31,626 nt of DNA, from the IMG/VR virus record IMGVR_UViG_3300042154_000311, positions 1 through 31,626 of that record. One strand, given 5' to 3'. A program made the position numbers and the translations under genes. Positions 25,401 through 31,626 of this stretch are shown here, piece by piece; position 1 is the first letter of the stretch, and every line of letters begins with the position of its first letter. The stretch is from a virus. The notes below the pieces were generated by a model that saw only the letters and a program-made list of their open reading frames with translations, was not told the DNA's origin and did no database searches.

Positions 25401-26787
25401 GACCCTGCGATCCTTGAATTCCTTGCGCACCTTGCACACCCTGTGATCCTTGTGCGCCGACAGAACCTTGTACACCTTGATGACCTTGTGATCCTTGAAC
25501 ACCTTGGAATCCTTGAAATCCGCGATCGCCTTTGTCACCAGTGCGAACAAATGTCATAATAACATTGGTGCTGTTTGGGAATGACGTTTCACCTGTAGTG
25601 TGTGCAGTTGGAACAGTAAAATACCCACCGCTGTGAGTGTGTAATCCAGTGATGTTAAAAAATGCAAATTGCAATATATTTGCAGTATTTGCGAGTTTAT
25701 ATGTTCCTTTGATTGACGATGTTGAATCATCAATCGTTTGTAAATAGTTAAAGACGTTTATAGTATTAACGTCAGTATCATTAATGTATAAAGTTGTAAC
25801 ACTTGTAAATGTTGCACTATCAAATTTAACATTGCCAGTGCCAGGATTTGAACTGTCTGTGTTTGTTAGATAGATGTAGTCAAACGTTGCGCCACCAAAA
25901 GATCCTGTTTGACCTTGCGATCCTTGTCGACCTTGTGATCCTTGTACACCTTGAGAGCCTTGTATTCCTTGTGCACCCTGTACACCTTGAGCACCTTGAA
26001 TTCCCTGATGACCTTGAGAACCTTGCGCACCAATCTCACCTTGTACACCTTGGAATCCCTGCGTTCCTTGAACACCTTGATAACCTTGTGATCCCTGTAC
26101 ACCCTGATGACCTTGTGAACCTTGCGCACCGACATTTCCCTGTGCTCCTACGTCACCTTGCACACCTTGGAATCCCTGTGATCCTTGTATTCCTTGCGAA
26201 CCTTGTGCTCCTACTGCGCCTTGAACACCTTGAAAACCTTGAGATCCTTGCACGCCTTGATGTCCCTGTGCACCTTGTACACCTTGGGCTCCAATCTCAC
26301 CTTGAACACCGACTTCACCTTGAAATCCTTGCGCTCCTTGATGACCTTGAGCACCTTGAACACCAACTTCACCTTGTCGACCTTGTGATCCTTGTACACC
26401 CTGTGCTCCTTGCACACCTTGAGCACCTTGAACACCGACTGCGCCCTGAACTCCCTGATGACCTTGTGGACCTTGTGCTCCTGCTACACCTTGATAACCT
26501 ATCAATGATGGATCAGAATTGTTTACAGAGAATTCAACATTCGCAGCAGAACCACTTGCTGTTACATGTACATTAATCGTGCTAGTGTTATTAAAATTAA
26601 CATTCGCATTCGCAATGATTAAACTATTATTTGCATAAACAGCAACAGTGTTTGCTGCTGTGTTGCTAGAAGAAGATGATGAATTCGCTGCGGCATACGC
26701 AGCATTGGCTTGGTCGTAAGCAACATCAAGTGTATTTGCAAGTTGCTGGACCTGCGCAATTCGAATTTGTGGTTCTAATTCAGACAT
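22432..26787 (-). CDS. Giant collagen-like tail fibre protein with S74 chaperone (1451 aa)
   Basis: Layout: an N-terminal part with [15 protein letters not shown] and [13 protein letters not shown] (about 1-95), related to that of the 1686-aa fibre; collagen run 1 (96-296); a knob module (297-416); collagen run 2 (417-589); a beta-rich shaft with three [11 protein letters not shown]-x-x-DG motifs; a distal region with [13 protein letters not shown] and [17 protein letters not shown]; and an S74 chaperone (about 1347-1451). The chaperone begins [10 protein letters not shown] (Ser and Lys at +5) and includes [18 protein letters not shown]. The shaft between runs and chaperone is unlike that of the other giant fibres, so it probably sets a different receptor specificity. 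The gene starts 17 bases after the 115-aa gene. Confidence 0.9.
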   Translation of the reverse strand: MSELEPQIRIAQVQQLANTLDVAYDQANAAYAAANSSSSSSNTAANTVAVYANNSLIIANANVNFNNTSTINVHVTASGSAANVEFSVNNSDPSLIGYQGVAGAQGPQGHQGVQGAVGVQGAQGVQGAQGVQGSQGRQGEVGVQGAQGHQGAQGFQGEVGVQGEIGAQGVQGAQGHQGVQGSQGFQGVQGAVGAQGSQGIQGSQGFQGVQGDVGAQGNVGAQGSQGHQGVQGSQGYQGVQGTQGFQGVQGEIGAQGSQGHQGIQGAQGVQGAQGIQGSQGVQGSQGRQGSQGQTGSFGGATFDYIYLTNTDSSNPGTGNVKFDSATFTSVTTLYINDTDVNTINVFNYLQTIDDSTSSIKGTYKLANTANILQFAFFNITGLHTHSGGYFTVPTAHTTGETSFPNSTNVIMTFVRTGDKGDRGFQGFQGVQGSQGHQGVQGSVGAQGSQGVQGAQGIQGSQGHQGQQGAIGAQGSIGAQGAQGVQGAVGAQGAQGHQGAVGAQGAVGAQGAQGVQGAVGAQGAQGVQGAVGAQGATGAQGAVGAQGAVGAQGTVGAQGAVGAQGAQGVQGAVGVQGTQGAQGVQGATGPTTATFSADAVNKADITTRSDSGFYEHDTATTGEGWPTTTNSWQHMLACTHSNDSNYYSMQIAGSFFDQNFYGRKTNGSGTTGWNLFWHSNNDGSGSGLDADLLDGQNSSYFATASSLSSYLPLAGGTMSGVLNANSGIYSPKIGISSSNLSDLINGAPWYGLGATDLTFGATAVPQFAGYYGLRIRTASTIMDFAPNGDSGNINVSGGGFKIAGSVAWHAGNDGSGSGLDADTVDGISSGSFARNDVYNSVNSGFQVYRNIGSISGSWEDGNHTFSLENGDAGNIVLNFHRAGYTSNNLRYNGSVFHFDLGLQVSGSTVWHAGNDGSGSGLDADLLDGLNQTTAATASTIVARDSGGDITGRYFFGVHFNQSSSNSENPSIAAFWTNSGSDNYCRKSTPAHVISQLGLGTNNTVTFNAMYGAHLMDGTRTTFNVGGNASTYYPVRISIAGGSTSYQYSSFIIERGGYDDPGYSGIGFSNMHAKFELTSSGWGFGSDYVAMDHQKGTFNGIAKWYQEFQTSQLIVWLRGATQYNILNIVGEFSLLEGNPSGGNIVTSHGTYTPTSTVETYANKTRMHDGSLYQDGSMFINGDINIYGNIIKFNDNTAGGIFNSAQNAGYRPDDIFGNTYMFNTGGGWYGDFSGYYFRNTSSSDWAVINSDYLYHYSDIRTPIFYNYNDTNSRWEANYFVLRGGSPTVYFRDTDHNSAMVHVNSNIFYVLRGGNDSETWTQVGSYWPMELNLTNNNALFGGTITAASNITAYSDIKLKENICEIKNAIDKIKQIRGVTYTRNDFEDKTKRYTGVIAQEVEKVLPEVVDEDNKGIKNVAYGNMVGLLIEAIKEQQKEIDEVKQLLMGLIKRITDE
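24007..24764 (-). repeat. Three [15 protein letters not shown] motifs (1451-aa fibre)
   Basis: Copies near 24007-24063, 24311-24368 and 24706-24764, each with W-H preceding and a DG-hydrophobic turn following. They match the set in the 1686-aa fibre in protein and partly in DNA. Confidence 0.7.
25022..25538 (-). repeat. Collagen-like run 2 of the 1451-aa fibre
   Basis: About 173 residues of Gly-X-Y, mostly G-A-V-G-A-Q and G-A-Q-G-V-Q units. It ends in GATGPTT where the beta shaft starts. Confidence 0.85.
25539..25899 (-). repeat. Knob module, copy in the 1451-aa fibre
   Basis: An insert of about 120 aa from [15 protein letters not shown] to [13 protein letters not shown]. The DNA near 25706-25745 is identical over about 40 bases to the copy near 29376-29415. 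Confidence 0.8.
25900..26500 (-). repeat. Collagen-like run 1 of the 1451-aa fibre
   Basis: About 200 residues of Gly-X-Gln triplets with V, A, S, F, H and I in X, ending in GQTGSFGG at the knob border. Confidence 0.85.
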
Positions 26788-26804
26788 CTATCTAAATTCT
26801 CGTT

Positions 26805-27152
26805 TTAATTAGGTTGAGTTGGAAAAAATGTTTCTACAACCCCATTATTCAAAATATCTAAGTTATTTGTTATATCTCTTAGTTGTTGTCTATATGCAGC
26901 CCACTCTGCTTTTTTCTCAGCTGTGAGCGGAGCGTCAAGTGTTTGAGTCCAATCAGAAGCAAATAATAATCCATTGCGTTTTTCGCGGATAAATTGAATC
27001 TTTTCATTACGAATCATTTCTTGAATTTGTTCTGAAGTTAAATTTGCGATATGCTCTGGTGGTTCTACATCAATTGTTGGATAATTTTCAATGTCTGTGC
27101 GAATATATTCGATCGCACCATCTTCTTTTTCAATTCGAATAAAATCAGACAT
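26805..27152 (-). CDS. Tail fibre assembly-chaperone-like protein (115 aa)
   Basis: A protein of 115 aa. The core from about 54 to 93, with IREKRNGLLFASDWTQTLDA, PLT-x-EKKAEW and AAYRQQLRDIT, is the signature of a widespread phage tail-assembly-chaperone-type domain (R-x-x-LL-x-x-SDWTQ-x-x-D-x-PLT, then W-x-x-YRQ-x-LRD). Such proteins often follow fibre genes and assist fibre folding or are tip parts. The N-terminus (IRIEKEDGAIEYIRTD) is charged. It shares one base with the upstream 158-aa gene stop (TAATG) and lies just before the 1451-aa fibre. Confidence 0.78.
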   Translation of the reverse strand: MSDFIRIEKEDGAIEYIRTDIENYPTIDVEPPEHIANLTSEQIQEMIRNEKIQFIREKRNGLLFASDWTQTLDAPLTAEKKAEWAAYRQQLRDITNNLDILNNGVVETFFPTQPN

Positions 27153-27628
27153 TAGTAGTAATTCCCAGAAATATTATTTTCAGCGAAAGCGGTAACAGAA
27201 AAAATAGTTTGTCCAAAATGCGCATTTAAAAAAAGATTAATTTTCCCTTCGCTGTAACCAGTTGATTTACTATCAAATTTAAAACAAGTTCCATAACTAT
27301 TCGCAGCAGTTGCTCTATAAACACTTGTTAAAATTGTTAATCCAGCAGCATTAGATGTTGTTGAAACCATGTTTGAGGCGTAATTATTTAATATTAACGT
27401 GTTTTCATATGGATATCCACCCCAAAAACCAAAACAATTTCCACGATTATACAAATATCCCCAATACCAAGCGGAACCCATAGTATTGTTGCCCATATTT
27501 GTACGAATATCTAGATATTGATTACCTGCGCGAAGAGTAAACTCACCAACATAACTCCATGGCATGCCAGTTAAAGGTTTGTTTGCATTAGCATCACTAT
27601 CGGTTGTATTTTTAAAATAAATTGGCAT
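27152..27628 (-). CDS. Unrecognised beta-rich protein of the fibre cluster (158 aa)
   Basis: A protein of 158 aa that I do not recognise. It is rich in Asn, Gly, Tyr, Phe and Trp (SAWYWGYLYNRGNCFGFWGG, 52-71), a composition typical of beta-structured adhesive domains. Two cysteines are present (Cys65 and one near residue 118). There is no signal peptide or transmembrane segment. It follows the 1183-aa fibre with a one-base stop/start overlap and precedes the assembly-chaperone-like gene. I infer a fibre-tip or fibre-accessory adhesin; nothing in the sequence proves it. It is AT-rich (19 G+C in the 60 bases at 27181-27240). Confidence 0.65.
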   Translation of the reverse strand: MPIYFKNTTDSDANANKPLTGMPWSYVGEFTLRAGNQYLDIRTNMGNNTMGSAWYWGYLYNRGNCFGFWGGYPYENTLILNNYASNMVSTTSNAAGLTILTSVYRATAANSYGTCFKFDSKSTGYSEGKINLFLNAHFGQTIFSVTAFAENNISGNYY

Positions 27629-30600
27629 TATTCAACCTCTTTCAACATAAACTTGAATTTCTTACCGTTGCGTCTATTTATCAGATACAAATCGTTCTCG
27701 CCTTCTTGAATTGTCCACTCACCCCAAGTTCCGTCAACATCATTTTGTGAATCGCGATTTGAAAGGTTCAAGTCAGCGGTGTAGATGTTTGCCCATCTGT
27801 AATCTGTTGCTCCAAGATTATAAGTATTATCAGTTGCAGGTCTGAAATGACCATCGCTAGTAAATCGTGCTCGCTCAGATGTTCCATCTCCATCAATAAA
27901 TGCAAGACCATCGCTGCCGTTTAGTGTTTTGATATAAAAACGCCCTGTACCGTTTTCATATAAACCAAATCCAACTGCACCACTTGTTGCATTGATGTGT
28001 GAAACATAACCTGTTCCAGATACCACGAGTCCGCCATAAGATGATGGATTCGTTGTTCCGATTCCGAAATTGCCGCTACTGTCAATTACCGCTCTCGGCG
28101 TTGAGCCAGAAGAAAGAAATCTTATGGTTCCACTACTATCATCTATCTGATAACCTAATGTTCCAGATCTGGCAAATTGAATTGATGCACCACTAGATTT
28201 ATCAAGATACAGATTATATCCACTAGAAGTGGTAACATGTAATGCTCCTTGTGGATTTGTGTTTGCAATACCAACTTTCCATCCATTAGATGGATTAATT
28301 ATTGTTCTCGGACTGCCACCACCAGCATCTGCATAAACTCCAAATACTTCACTTTCGGTGCCGCTGTTAATTTTAACACCGATTTGAAGTGCATGAGTCG
28401 AATCGTATAAACCTCTTAAAAATGCTGCATAATTTGCATCCGTTGCAAGTCCACGAGATTCAATACTACCAGCCACCGTAAGTGATTCTGCAGGACTTAA
28501 AGTTCCAATACCAACACCACCAGCAGCTGCTAATGTTAAAACAGATTTATCTAAATCTTTACTATAAAAATTTAAATCATCTGGATTTGCTCTTTTATAA
28601 ATTTGCCATTTTTGAACACCATTTTCATACAACCAAATACCTACTTCATTACCACTACCACCATCTATTCTTAGTATTGCACTAGATGCAGACCGTATAT
28701 GCAATAAGTCACCAGGACTCGTTGTTCCAATGCCGACATTAGTTCCATTATCATAAACAACACTATTTCCGAGTGTTGTTGACCCAGTAAATTTCGCAAG
28801 ATATCCAGAAGTTCCGCCAGGATTTACACCAGTAGCACCTTGTACACCTTGGTGTCCTTGTGCACCCTGTACACCCTGATGACCTTGAGAACCTTGAGCA
28901 CCCTGCACTCCTTGGTGTCCCTGCGCTCCTTGAACTCCTTGGTGTCCCTGCGCTCCTTGAACTCCTTGGAATCCTTGTGCACCTTGTGCTCCAACTTCAC
29001 CCTGATAACCCTGCGAACCTTGTCGACCTTGTGCTCCTTGTGCACCTGCGTCTCCTTGAGCACCAACAGCACCTTGTACACCCTGAGATCCTTGAGCACC
29101 GATCTCGCCTTGAACACCTTGATGTCCCTGTGAACCTTGGACTCCTTGGAATCCTTGAGCGCCTTGCACGCCTTGTGAACCTTGTGCGCCAGTATCACCT
29201 TTGTCACCTGTACGAACAAACGTGATAATAATATTTGCAGTATTTGTTAAACTTGTAACACCGACAGTGCGCGCAACTGGAACAGACAAATAATTGACTA
29301 ACTCAGCATGTAAACCATTAATGTTAAAGAATGCGAATTCATTTACGTTCGCAGTGTTAGCAACTTTAAATGTGCCTTTGATTGACGATGTTGAATCATC
29401 AATCGTTTGTAAATAATTGAATACATTAGCACCATTGTCATCAATGTGATCAATGAATAATCTTGTTGCTGTTGAGAAATCTGTGCTATCAAATTTAAGA
29501 TTTGCTGCACCTGGATCAGTATTCGCAGTATTTGTTAAGTAGACATATTCAAACGTTGCACCACCGAAGGATCCTGTTTCACCTTGTACACCCTGGAATC
29601 CTTGAGATCCTTGCACACCTTGATGCCCCTGAGAACCTTGTGCTCCTTGCGCGCCCACTTCACCTTGTTGTCCCTGCGATCCTTGTACACCTTGATGCCC
29701 CTGATAGCCTTGAGATCCCTGTGCTCCAGTGTCACCTTGAACTCCTTGGAATCCTTGAGCGCCTTGTACACCTTGAAAACCTTGACGACCTTGAGACCCT
29801 TGAGCACCAACATCACCTTGAAAACCTTGTGCACCCTGTGCTCCGATTTCTCCTTGTACACCTTGTGCACCCTGCACTCCTTGAGATCCTTGAGCACCAA
29901 CAGAACCTTGAGCACCGATAGCACCTTGTACACCTTGTGATCCTTGAGCGCCAACAGAACCTTGAGCACCTATGTCACCTTGATGCCCTTGAAATCCTTG
30001 AGCACCTTGATAACCTTGTGCTCCTTGTGCACCTTGTGCTCCGACTTCACCTTGTACACCTTGAGAACCTTGTGATCCAACATTACCTTGAAATCCTTGT
30101 GATCCTTGTATACCTTGAGACCCTTGAGCACCAACAGCACCTTGATGTCCTTGTGCTCCTTGAAATCCTTGATGACCCTGAGCACCCTGTACACCTTGAT
30201 AACCTTGCGCACCTTGTGGACCAAACACGTTACCCACATCAACGAAATAAGAGAACACAAGATTATCACCAATCTCAGTGTTTGCTGCAAGTGTTACTGT
30301 ATTTCCTGCAACTGTGAAGTGTAAATTTGGTGAAAGAATCAAACCATTTTTAGAAACAGTCAAACGATTGATGCCATTGACTGACTCAGATAACATGTAA
30401 ACATTTGTTTGCGCGACAGCAGTTGTTGTATTAACACGAATATCAGTATTTCCGCTTGCACCAGCACTACCTTGGAATCCTTGGGCACCTTGTGCGCCAT
30501 TAGAACCAGCAGCACCTTGAGCACCTACTGCTCCTTGTGGACCAGCAACACCAGCATCACCTTGCGCACCTTGCGCACCAATGACACCTTGAAATCCTTG

Positions 30601-31179
30601 TGCTCCTTGGAATCCTTGTGAACCTTGAGCACCAAATGCACCTTGTTGACCTTGAGCACCTTGTTGACCGACAGCACCTTGTATGCCTTGAAATCCCTGT
30701 GCTCCTTGTGCACCGATTGCGCCTTGAGCACCTGCGACACCTTGATAACCCTGCGCACCTTGTGGTCCAACTGCATCAACAAATGCATTGAATGTTACAC
30801 CATCATCAGACCAACCCCACTTATCAGTTGCTTCATTCCATCGAATATATGTGTTTGGGCTAGATCCACGATTGATTATAATTCCAGCATTAGTGCTCGG
30901 AATTCCTTGAACACCACTGTTTAGAACAATCTCATTGTCTTCAACAACAAGAGTTTCAGTATTAAGTGTTGTGGTGTTGCCAGAGATAATAAGATTACCA
31001 GTAACCGCAAGATCACCAGTAATTGTGCCACCAACCAATGGGAGTTTTGTATTCGCTGCATTAAACGCAGCGTTGGCTTGATCATATGCAGCACTTGGTG
31101 CAACACCTAAATTCGTGCGTGCGTCGGCTGCGTTATTCGCGCCAGTACCACCCATGAATATTGAAACTTTTTGCACCAT
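27628..31179 (-). CDS. Giant collagen-like tail fibre protein, non-S74 tip (1183 aa)
   Basis: The N-terminal domain (1-136) contains [23 protein letters not shown] (in parts), LVVEDNEIVLNSG and NTYIRWNEATDKWGWSDDG, a fibre-attachment type domain common in T4-like aquatic phages. Then follow collagen run 1 (137-242), a beta domain (242-319) with NGLILSPNLHFTVAGNTVTL, collagen run 2 (320-536), a knob module (537-657) and collagen run 3 (658-784). The distal part has NVGIGTTSPGDLLHI, VGIGTLSP and FGIGTTNP repeats. The end is NLSNRDSQNDVDGTWGEWTI, then a short EGENDLYLINRR and basic KKFKFML tail, a tip found in many phage fibres instead of S74. A late box precedes it. Confidence 0.9.
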   Translation of the reverse strand: MVQKVSIFMGGTGANNAADARTNLGVAPSAAYDQANAAFNAANTKLPLVGGTITGDLAVTGNLIISGNTTTLNTETLVVEDNEIVLNSGVQGIPSTNAGIIINRGSSPNTYIRWNEATDKWGWSDDGVTFNAFVDAVGPQGAQGYQGVAGAQGAIGAQGAQGFQGIQGAVGQQGAQGQQGAFGAQGSQGFQGAQGFQGVIGAQGAQGDAGVAGPQGAVGAQGAAGSNGAQGAQGFQGSAGASGNTDIRVNTTTAVAQTNVYMLSESVNGINRLTVSKNGLILSPNLHFTVAGNTVTLAANTEIGDNLVFSYFVDVGNVFGPQGAQGYQGVQGAQGHQGFQGAQGHQGAVGAQGSQGIQGSQGFQGNVGSQGSQGVQGEVGAQGAQGAQGYQGAQGFQGHQGDIGAQGSVGAQGSQGVQGAIGAQGSVGAQGSQGVQGAQGVQGEIGAQGAQGFQGDVGAQGSQGRQGFQGVQGAQGFQGVQGDTGAQGSQGYQGHQGVQGSQGQQGEVGAQGAQGSQGHQGVQGSQGFQGVQGETGSFGGATFEYVYLTNTANTDPGAANLKFDSTDFSTATRLFIDHIDDNGANVFNYLQTIDDSTSSIKGTFKVANTANVNEFAFFNINGLHAELVNYLSVPVARTVGVTSLTNTANIIITFVRTGDKGDTGAQGSQGVQGAQGFQGVQGSQGHQGVQGEIGAQGSQGVQGAVGAQGDAGAQGAQGRQGSQGYQGEVGAQGAQGFQGVQGAQGHQGVQGAQGHQGVQGAQGSQGHQGVQGAQGHQGVQGATGVNPGGTSGYLAKFTGSTTLGNSVVYDNGTNVGIGTTSPGDLLHIRSASSAILRIDGGSGNEVGIWLYENGVQKWQIYKRANPDDLNFYSKDLDKSVLTLAAAGGVGIGTLSPAESLTVAGSIESRGLATDANYAAFLRGLYDSTHALQIGVKINSGTESEVFGVYADAGGGSPRTIINPSNGWKVGIANTNPQGALHVTTSSGYNLYLDKSSGASIQFARSGTLGYQIDDSSGTIRFLSSGSTPRAVIDSSGNFGIGTTNPSSYGGLVVSGTGYVSHINATSGAVGFGLYENGTGRFYIKTLNGSDGLAFIDGDGTSERARFTSDGHFRPATDNTYNLGATDYRWANIYTADLNLSNRDSQNDVDGTWGEWTIQEGENDLYLINRRNGKKFKFMLKEVE
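28828..29208 (-). repeat. Collagen-like run 3 of the 1183-aa fibre
   Basis: About 127 residues of Gly-X-Gln triplets. [10 protein letters not shown] nonapeptide is tandemly repeated near 28840-28970, giving a 27-base DNA period. Confidence 0.85.
29209..29571 (-). repeat. Knob module, copy in the 1183-aa fibre
   Basis: From SFGGATFEYVYLTNT to [13 protein letters not shown]. It is the most diverged protein copy of the three, yet it holds the block of about 40 bases identical to the 1451-aa fibre. Confidence 0.8.
29572..30222 (-). repeat. Collagen-like run 2 of the 1183-aa fibre
   Basis: About 217 residues of Gly-X-Gln triplets bounded by GPQGAQG on the N side and GETGSFGG on the knob side. 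Confidence 0.85.
30455..30770 (-). repeat. Collagen-like run 1 of the 1183-aa fibre
   Basis: About 105 residues of Gly-X-Y. It is less regular than the other runs and contains GPQG and GSNG units. Confidence 0.8.
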
Positions 31180-31191
31180 TCTTTTACTCGA

Positions 31192-31626
31192 TTAATGTTT
31201 ATTATTTATCAATGACTTTAATTCTTCAATTTGTTTTTGCTGCTCTTTGATTGCTTCGATTAATAATGGAACAAGTTTTTCGTAATTAACAGTCAGATAA
31301 TTTTTACCTGACTTAGATGGGTTAGGATCTTTATCGCCATTTTTATCAAATGGTGCATGCTCTACAACTTCAGGTAATACTGCTTGAACTTCTTGAGCGA
31401 TTACACCAACATCAATTCCAGTTGTAGGATAAAAGTCCCACTTATTACATTCTTCAAGATCCCAATTAAACGTGACGCCATTAATAGACAATAGTTTTTG
31501 CAGCGCATTGTCAATATTTTTAATATTCTTTTTAATTCTAACATCTGAAGAATATGCAGTAATGTTTCCAGTAACACTTAATGCACCAGTTCTACTCAAA
31601 GATGCTCTTTGTGTTACTGTTGTTCC
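31192..31626 (-). CDS. C-terminal end of another tail fibre, S74 chaperone domain (cut by window edge)
   Basis: The frame is open to the right edge, so the true start lies outside; 144 codons are visible. A TTG at 31599 could be mistaken for a start, but the frame continues upstream of it without a stop. The visible part is a complete intramolecular chaperone of the S74/endosialidase type: ITAYSSDVRIKKN (Ser and Lys at +5 as the likely self-cleavage pair), VGVIAQEVQAVLPEVVEHA, an Asp/Lys/Pro-rich loop, then [20 protein letters not shown] and a short coiled coil. It helps fibre trimerisation and is then normally released. This is the fourth fibre of the cluster. Confidence 0.88.
   Translation of the reverse strand, partial: GTTVTQRASLSRTGALSVTGNITAYSSDVRIKKNIKNIDNALQKLLSINGVTFNWDLEECNKWDFYPTTGIDVGVIAQEVQAVLPEVVEHAPFDKNGDKDPNPSKSGKNYLTVNYEKLVPLLIEAIKEQQKQIEELKSLINNKH
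31203..31210 (-). promoter_or_regulatory. Late promoter box (GATAAATA) for the 1183-aa fibre
   Basis: GATAAATA on the minus strand in the last codons of the upstream fibre, 24 bases before the ATG at 31179. It fits NATAAATA and has the spacing seen before gp19 and gp22. Confidence 0.6.

Noticed and set aside
27675-27682. GATAAATA octamer before the 158-aa gene
   Set aside because: It lies inside conserved codons of the fibre tip and 47 bases from the ATG, farther than the other boxes; possible but not supported.
19916-30770. Short regular repeats that could suggest a CRISPR array
   Set aside because: The period is 9 or 18 bases without spacers, and it encodes Gly-X-Gln triplets in frame.
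31192-31599. Stand-alone 135-aa S74 protein starting at TTG 31599
   Set aside because: The frame continues upstream to the window edge without a stop and has no SD; it is the C-terminus of a larger fibre.

Overview
The window is part of the late, structural region of a lytic T4-like myovirus. Every credible gene is on the minus strand. Read in transcription order (right to left), the morphogenesis genes gp13-gp14-gp15-gp16-gp17-gp18-gp19-gp20-gp67-(two core-type proteins)-gp21-gp22-gp23 keep the T4 order. They are followed by gp3, uvsY and the start of uvsW. The gp23-gp3-uvsY-uvsW junction, the shortened gp23, and late promoters of the NATAAATA type resemble the marine and freshwater T4-like phages (cyanophage group and relatives) more than enteric T4. 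No photosynthesis or other host-diagnostic gene lies in the window, so the host remains open.

Right part (about 31.6 to 15.0 kb): an adsorption and tail-fibre cluster. It holds three giant fibre genes (1183, 1451 and 1686 aa) built from long collagen-like Gly-X-Gln runs and a repeated non-collagen knob. It also holds the C-terminal end of a fourth fibre cut by the window edge. Two of the giants and the cut fibre end in the S74-type intramolecular chaperone; the third ends in a different tip. Between and after the fibres sit a predicted 2OG-Fe(II) oxygenase, a tail-assembly-chaperone-like protein, and six small proteins of putative virion or unknown function.

Middle part (about 14.9 to 7.9 kb): neck (gp13, gp14), tail terminator (gp15), terminase (gp16, gp17), sheath (gp18) and tube (gp19). 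gp14 and gp15 carry related C-terminal domains that T4 does not obviously have.

Left part (about 7.8 to 0 kb): head genes, namely portal, prohead core proteins, prohead protease, scaffold and major capsid protein. A strong intrinsic terminator follows gp23, and a promoter-like box for gp3 comes immediately after it. A sigma70-type promoter then precedes the recombination genes uvsY and uvsW.

Late-promoter-like octamers (N[A/C]TAAATA) stand 22 to 41 bases before the first fibre, the 141-aa gene, gp13, gp18, gp19, gp22 and gp3, and they divide the cluster into plausible transcription units. No tRNA, rRNA, CRISPR array, insertion sequence or integrase was seen. No gap without a gene exceeds about 130 bases. 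The most unusual material is the collagen-like fibre cluster with an embedded oxygenase, the duplicated gp14/gp15 domain, and the gp67 overlap with a protein carrying a capsid-targeting-like leader.
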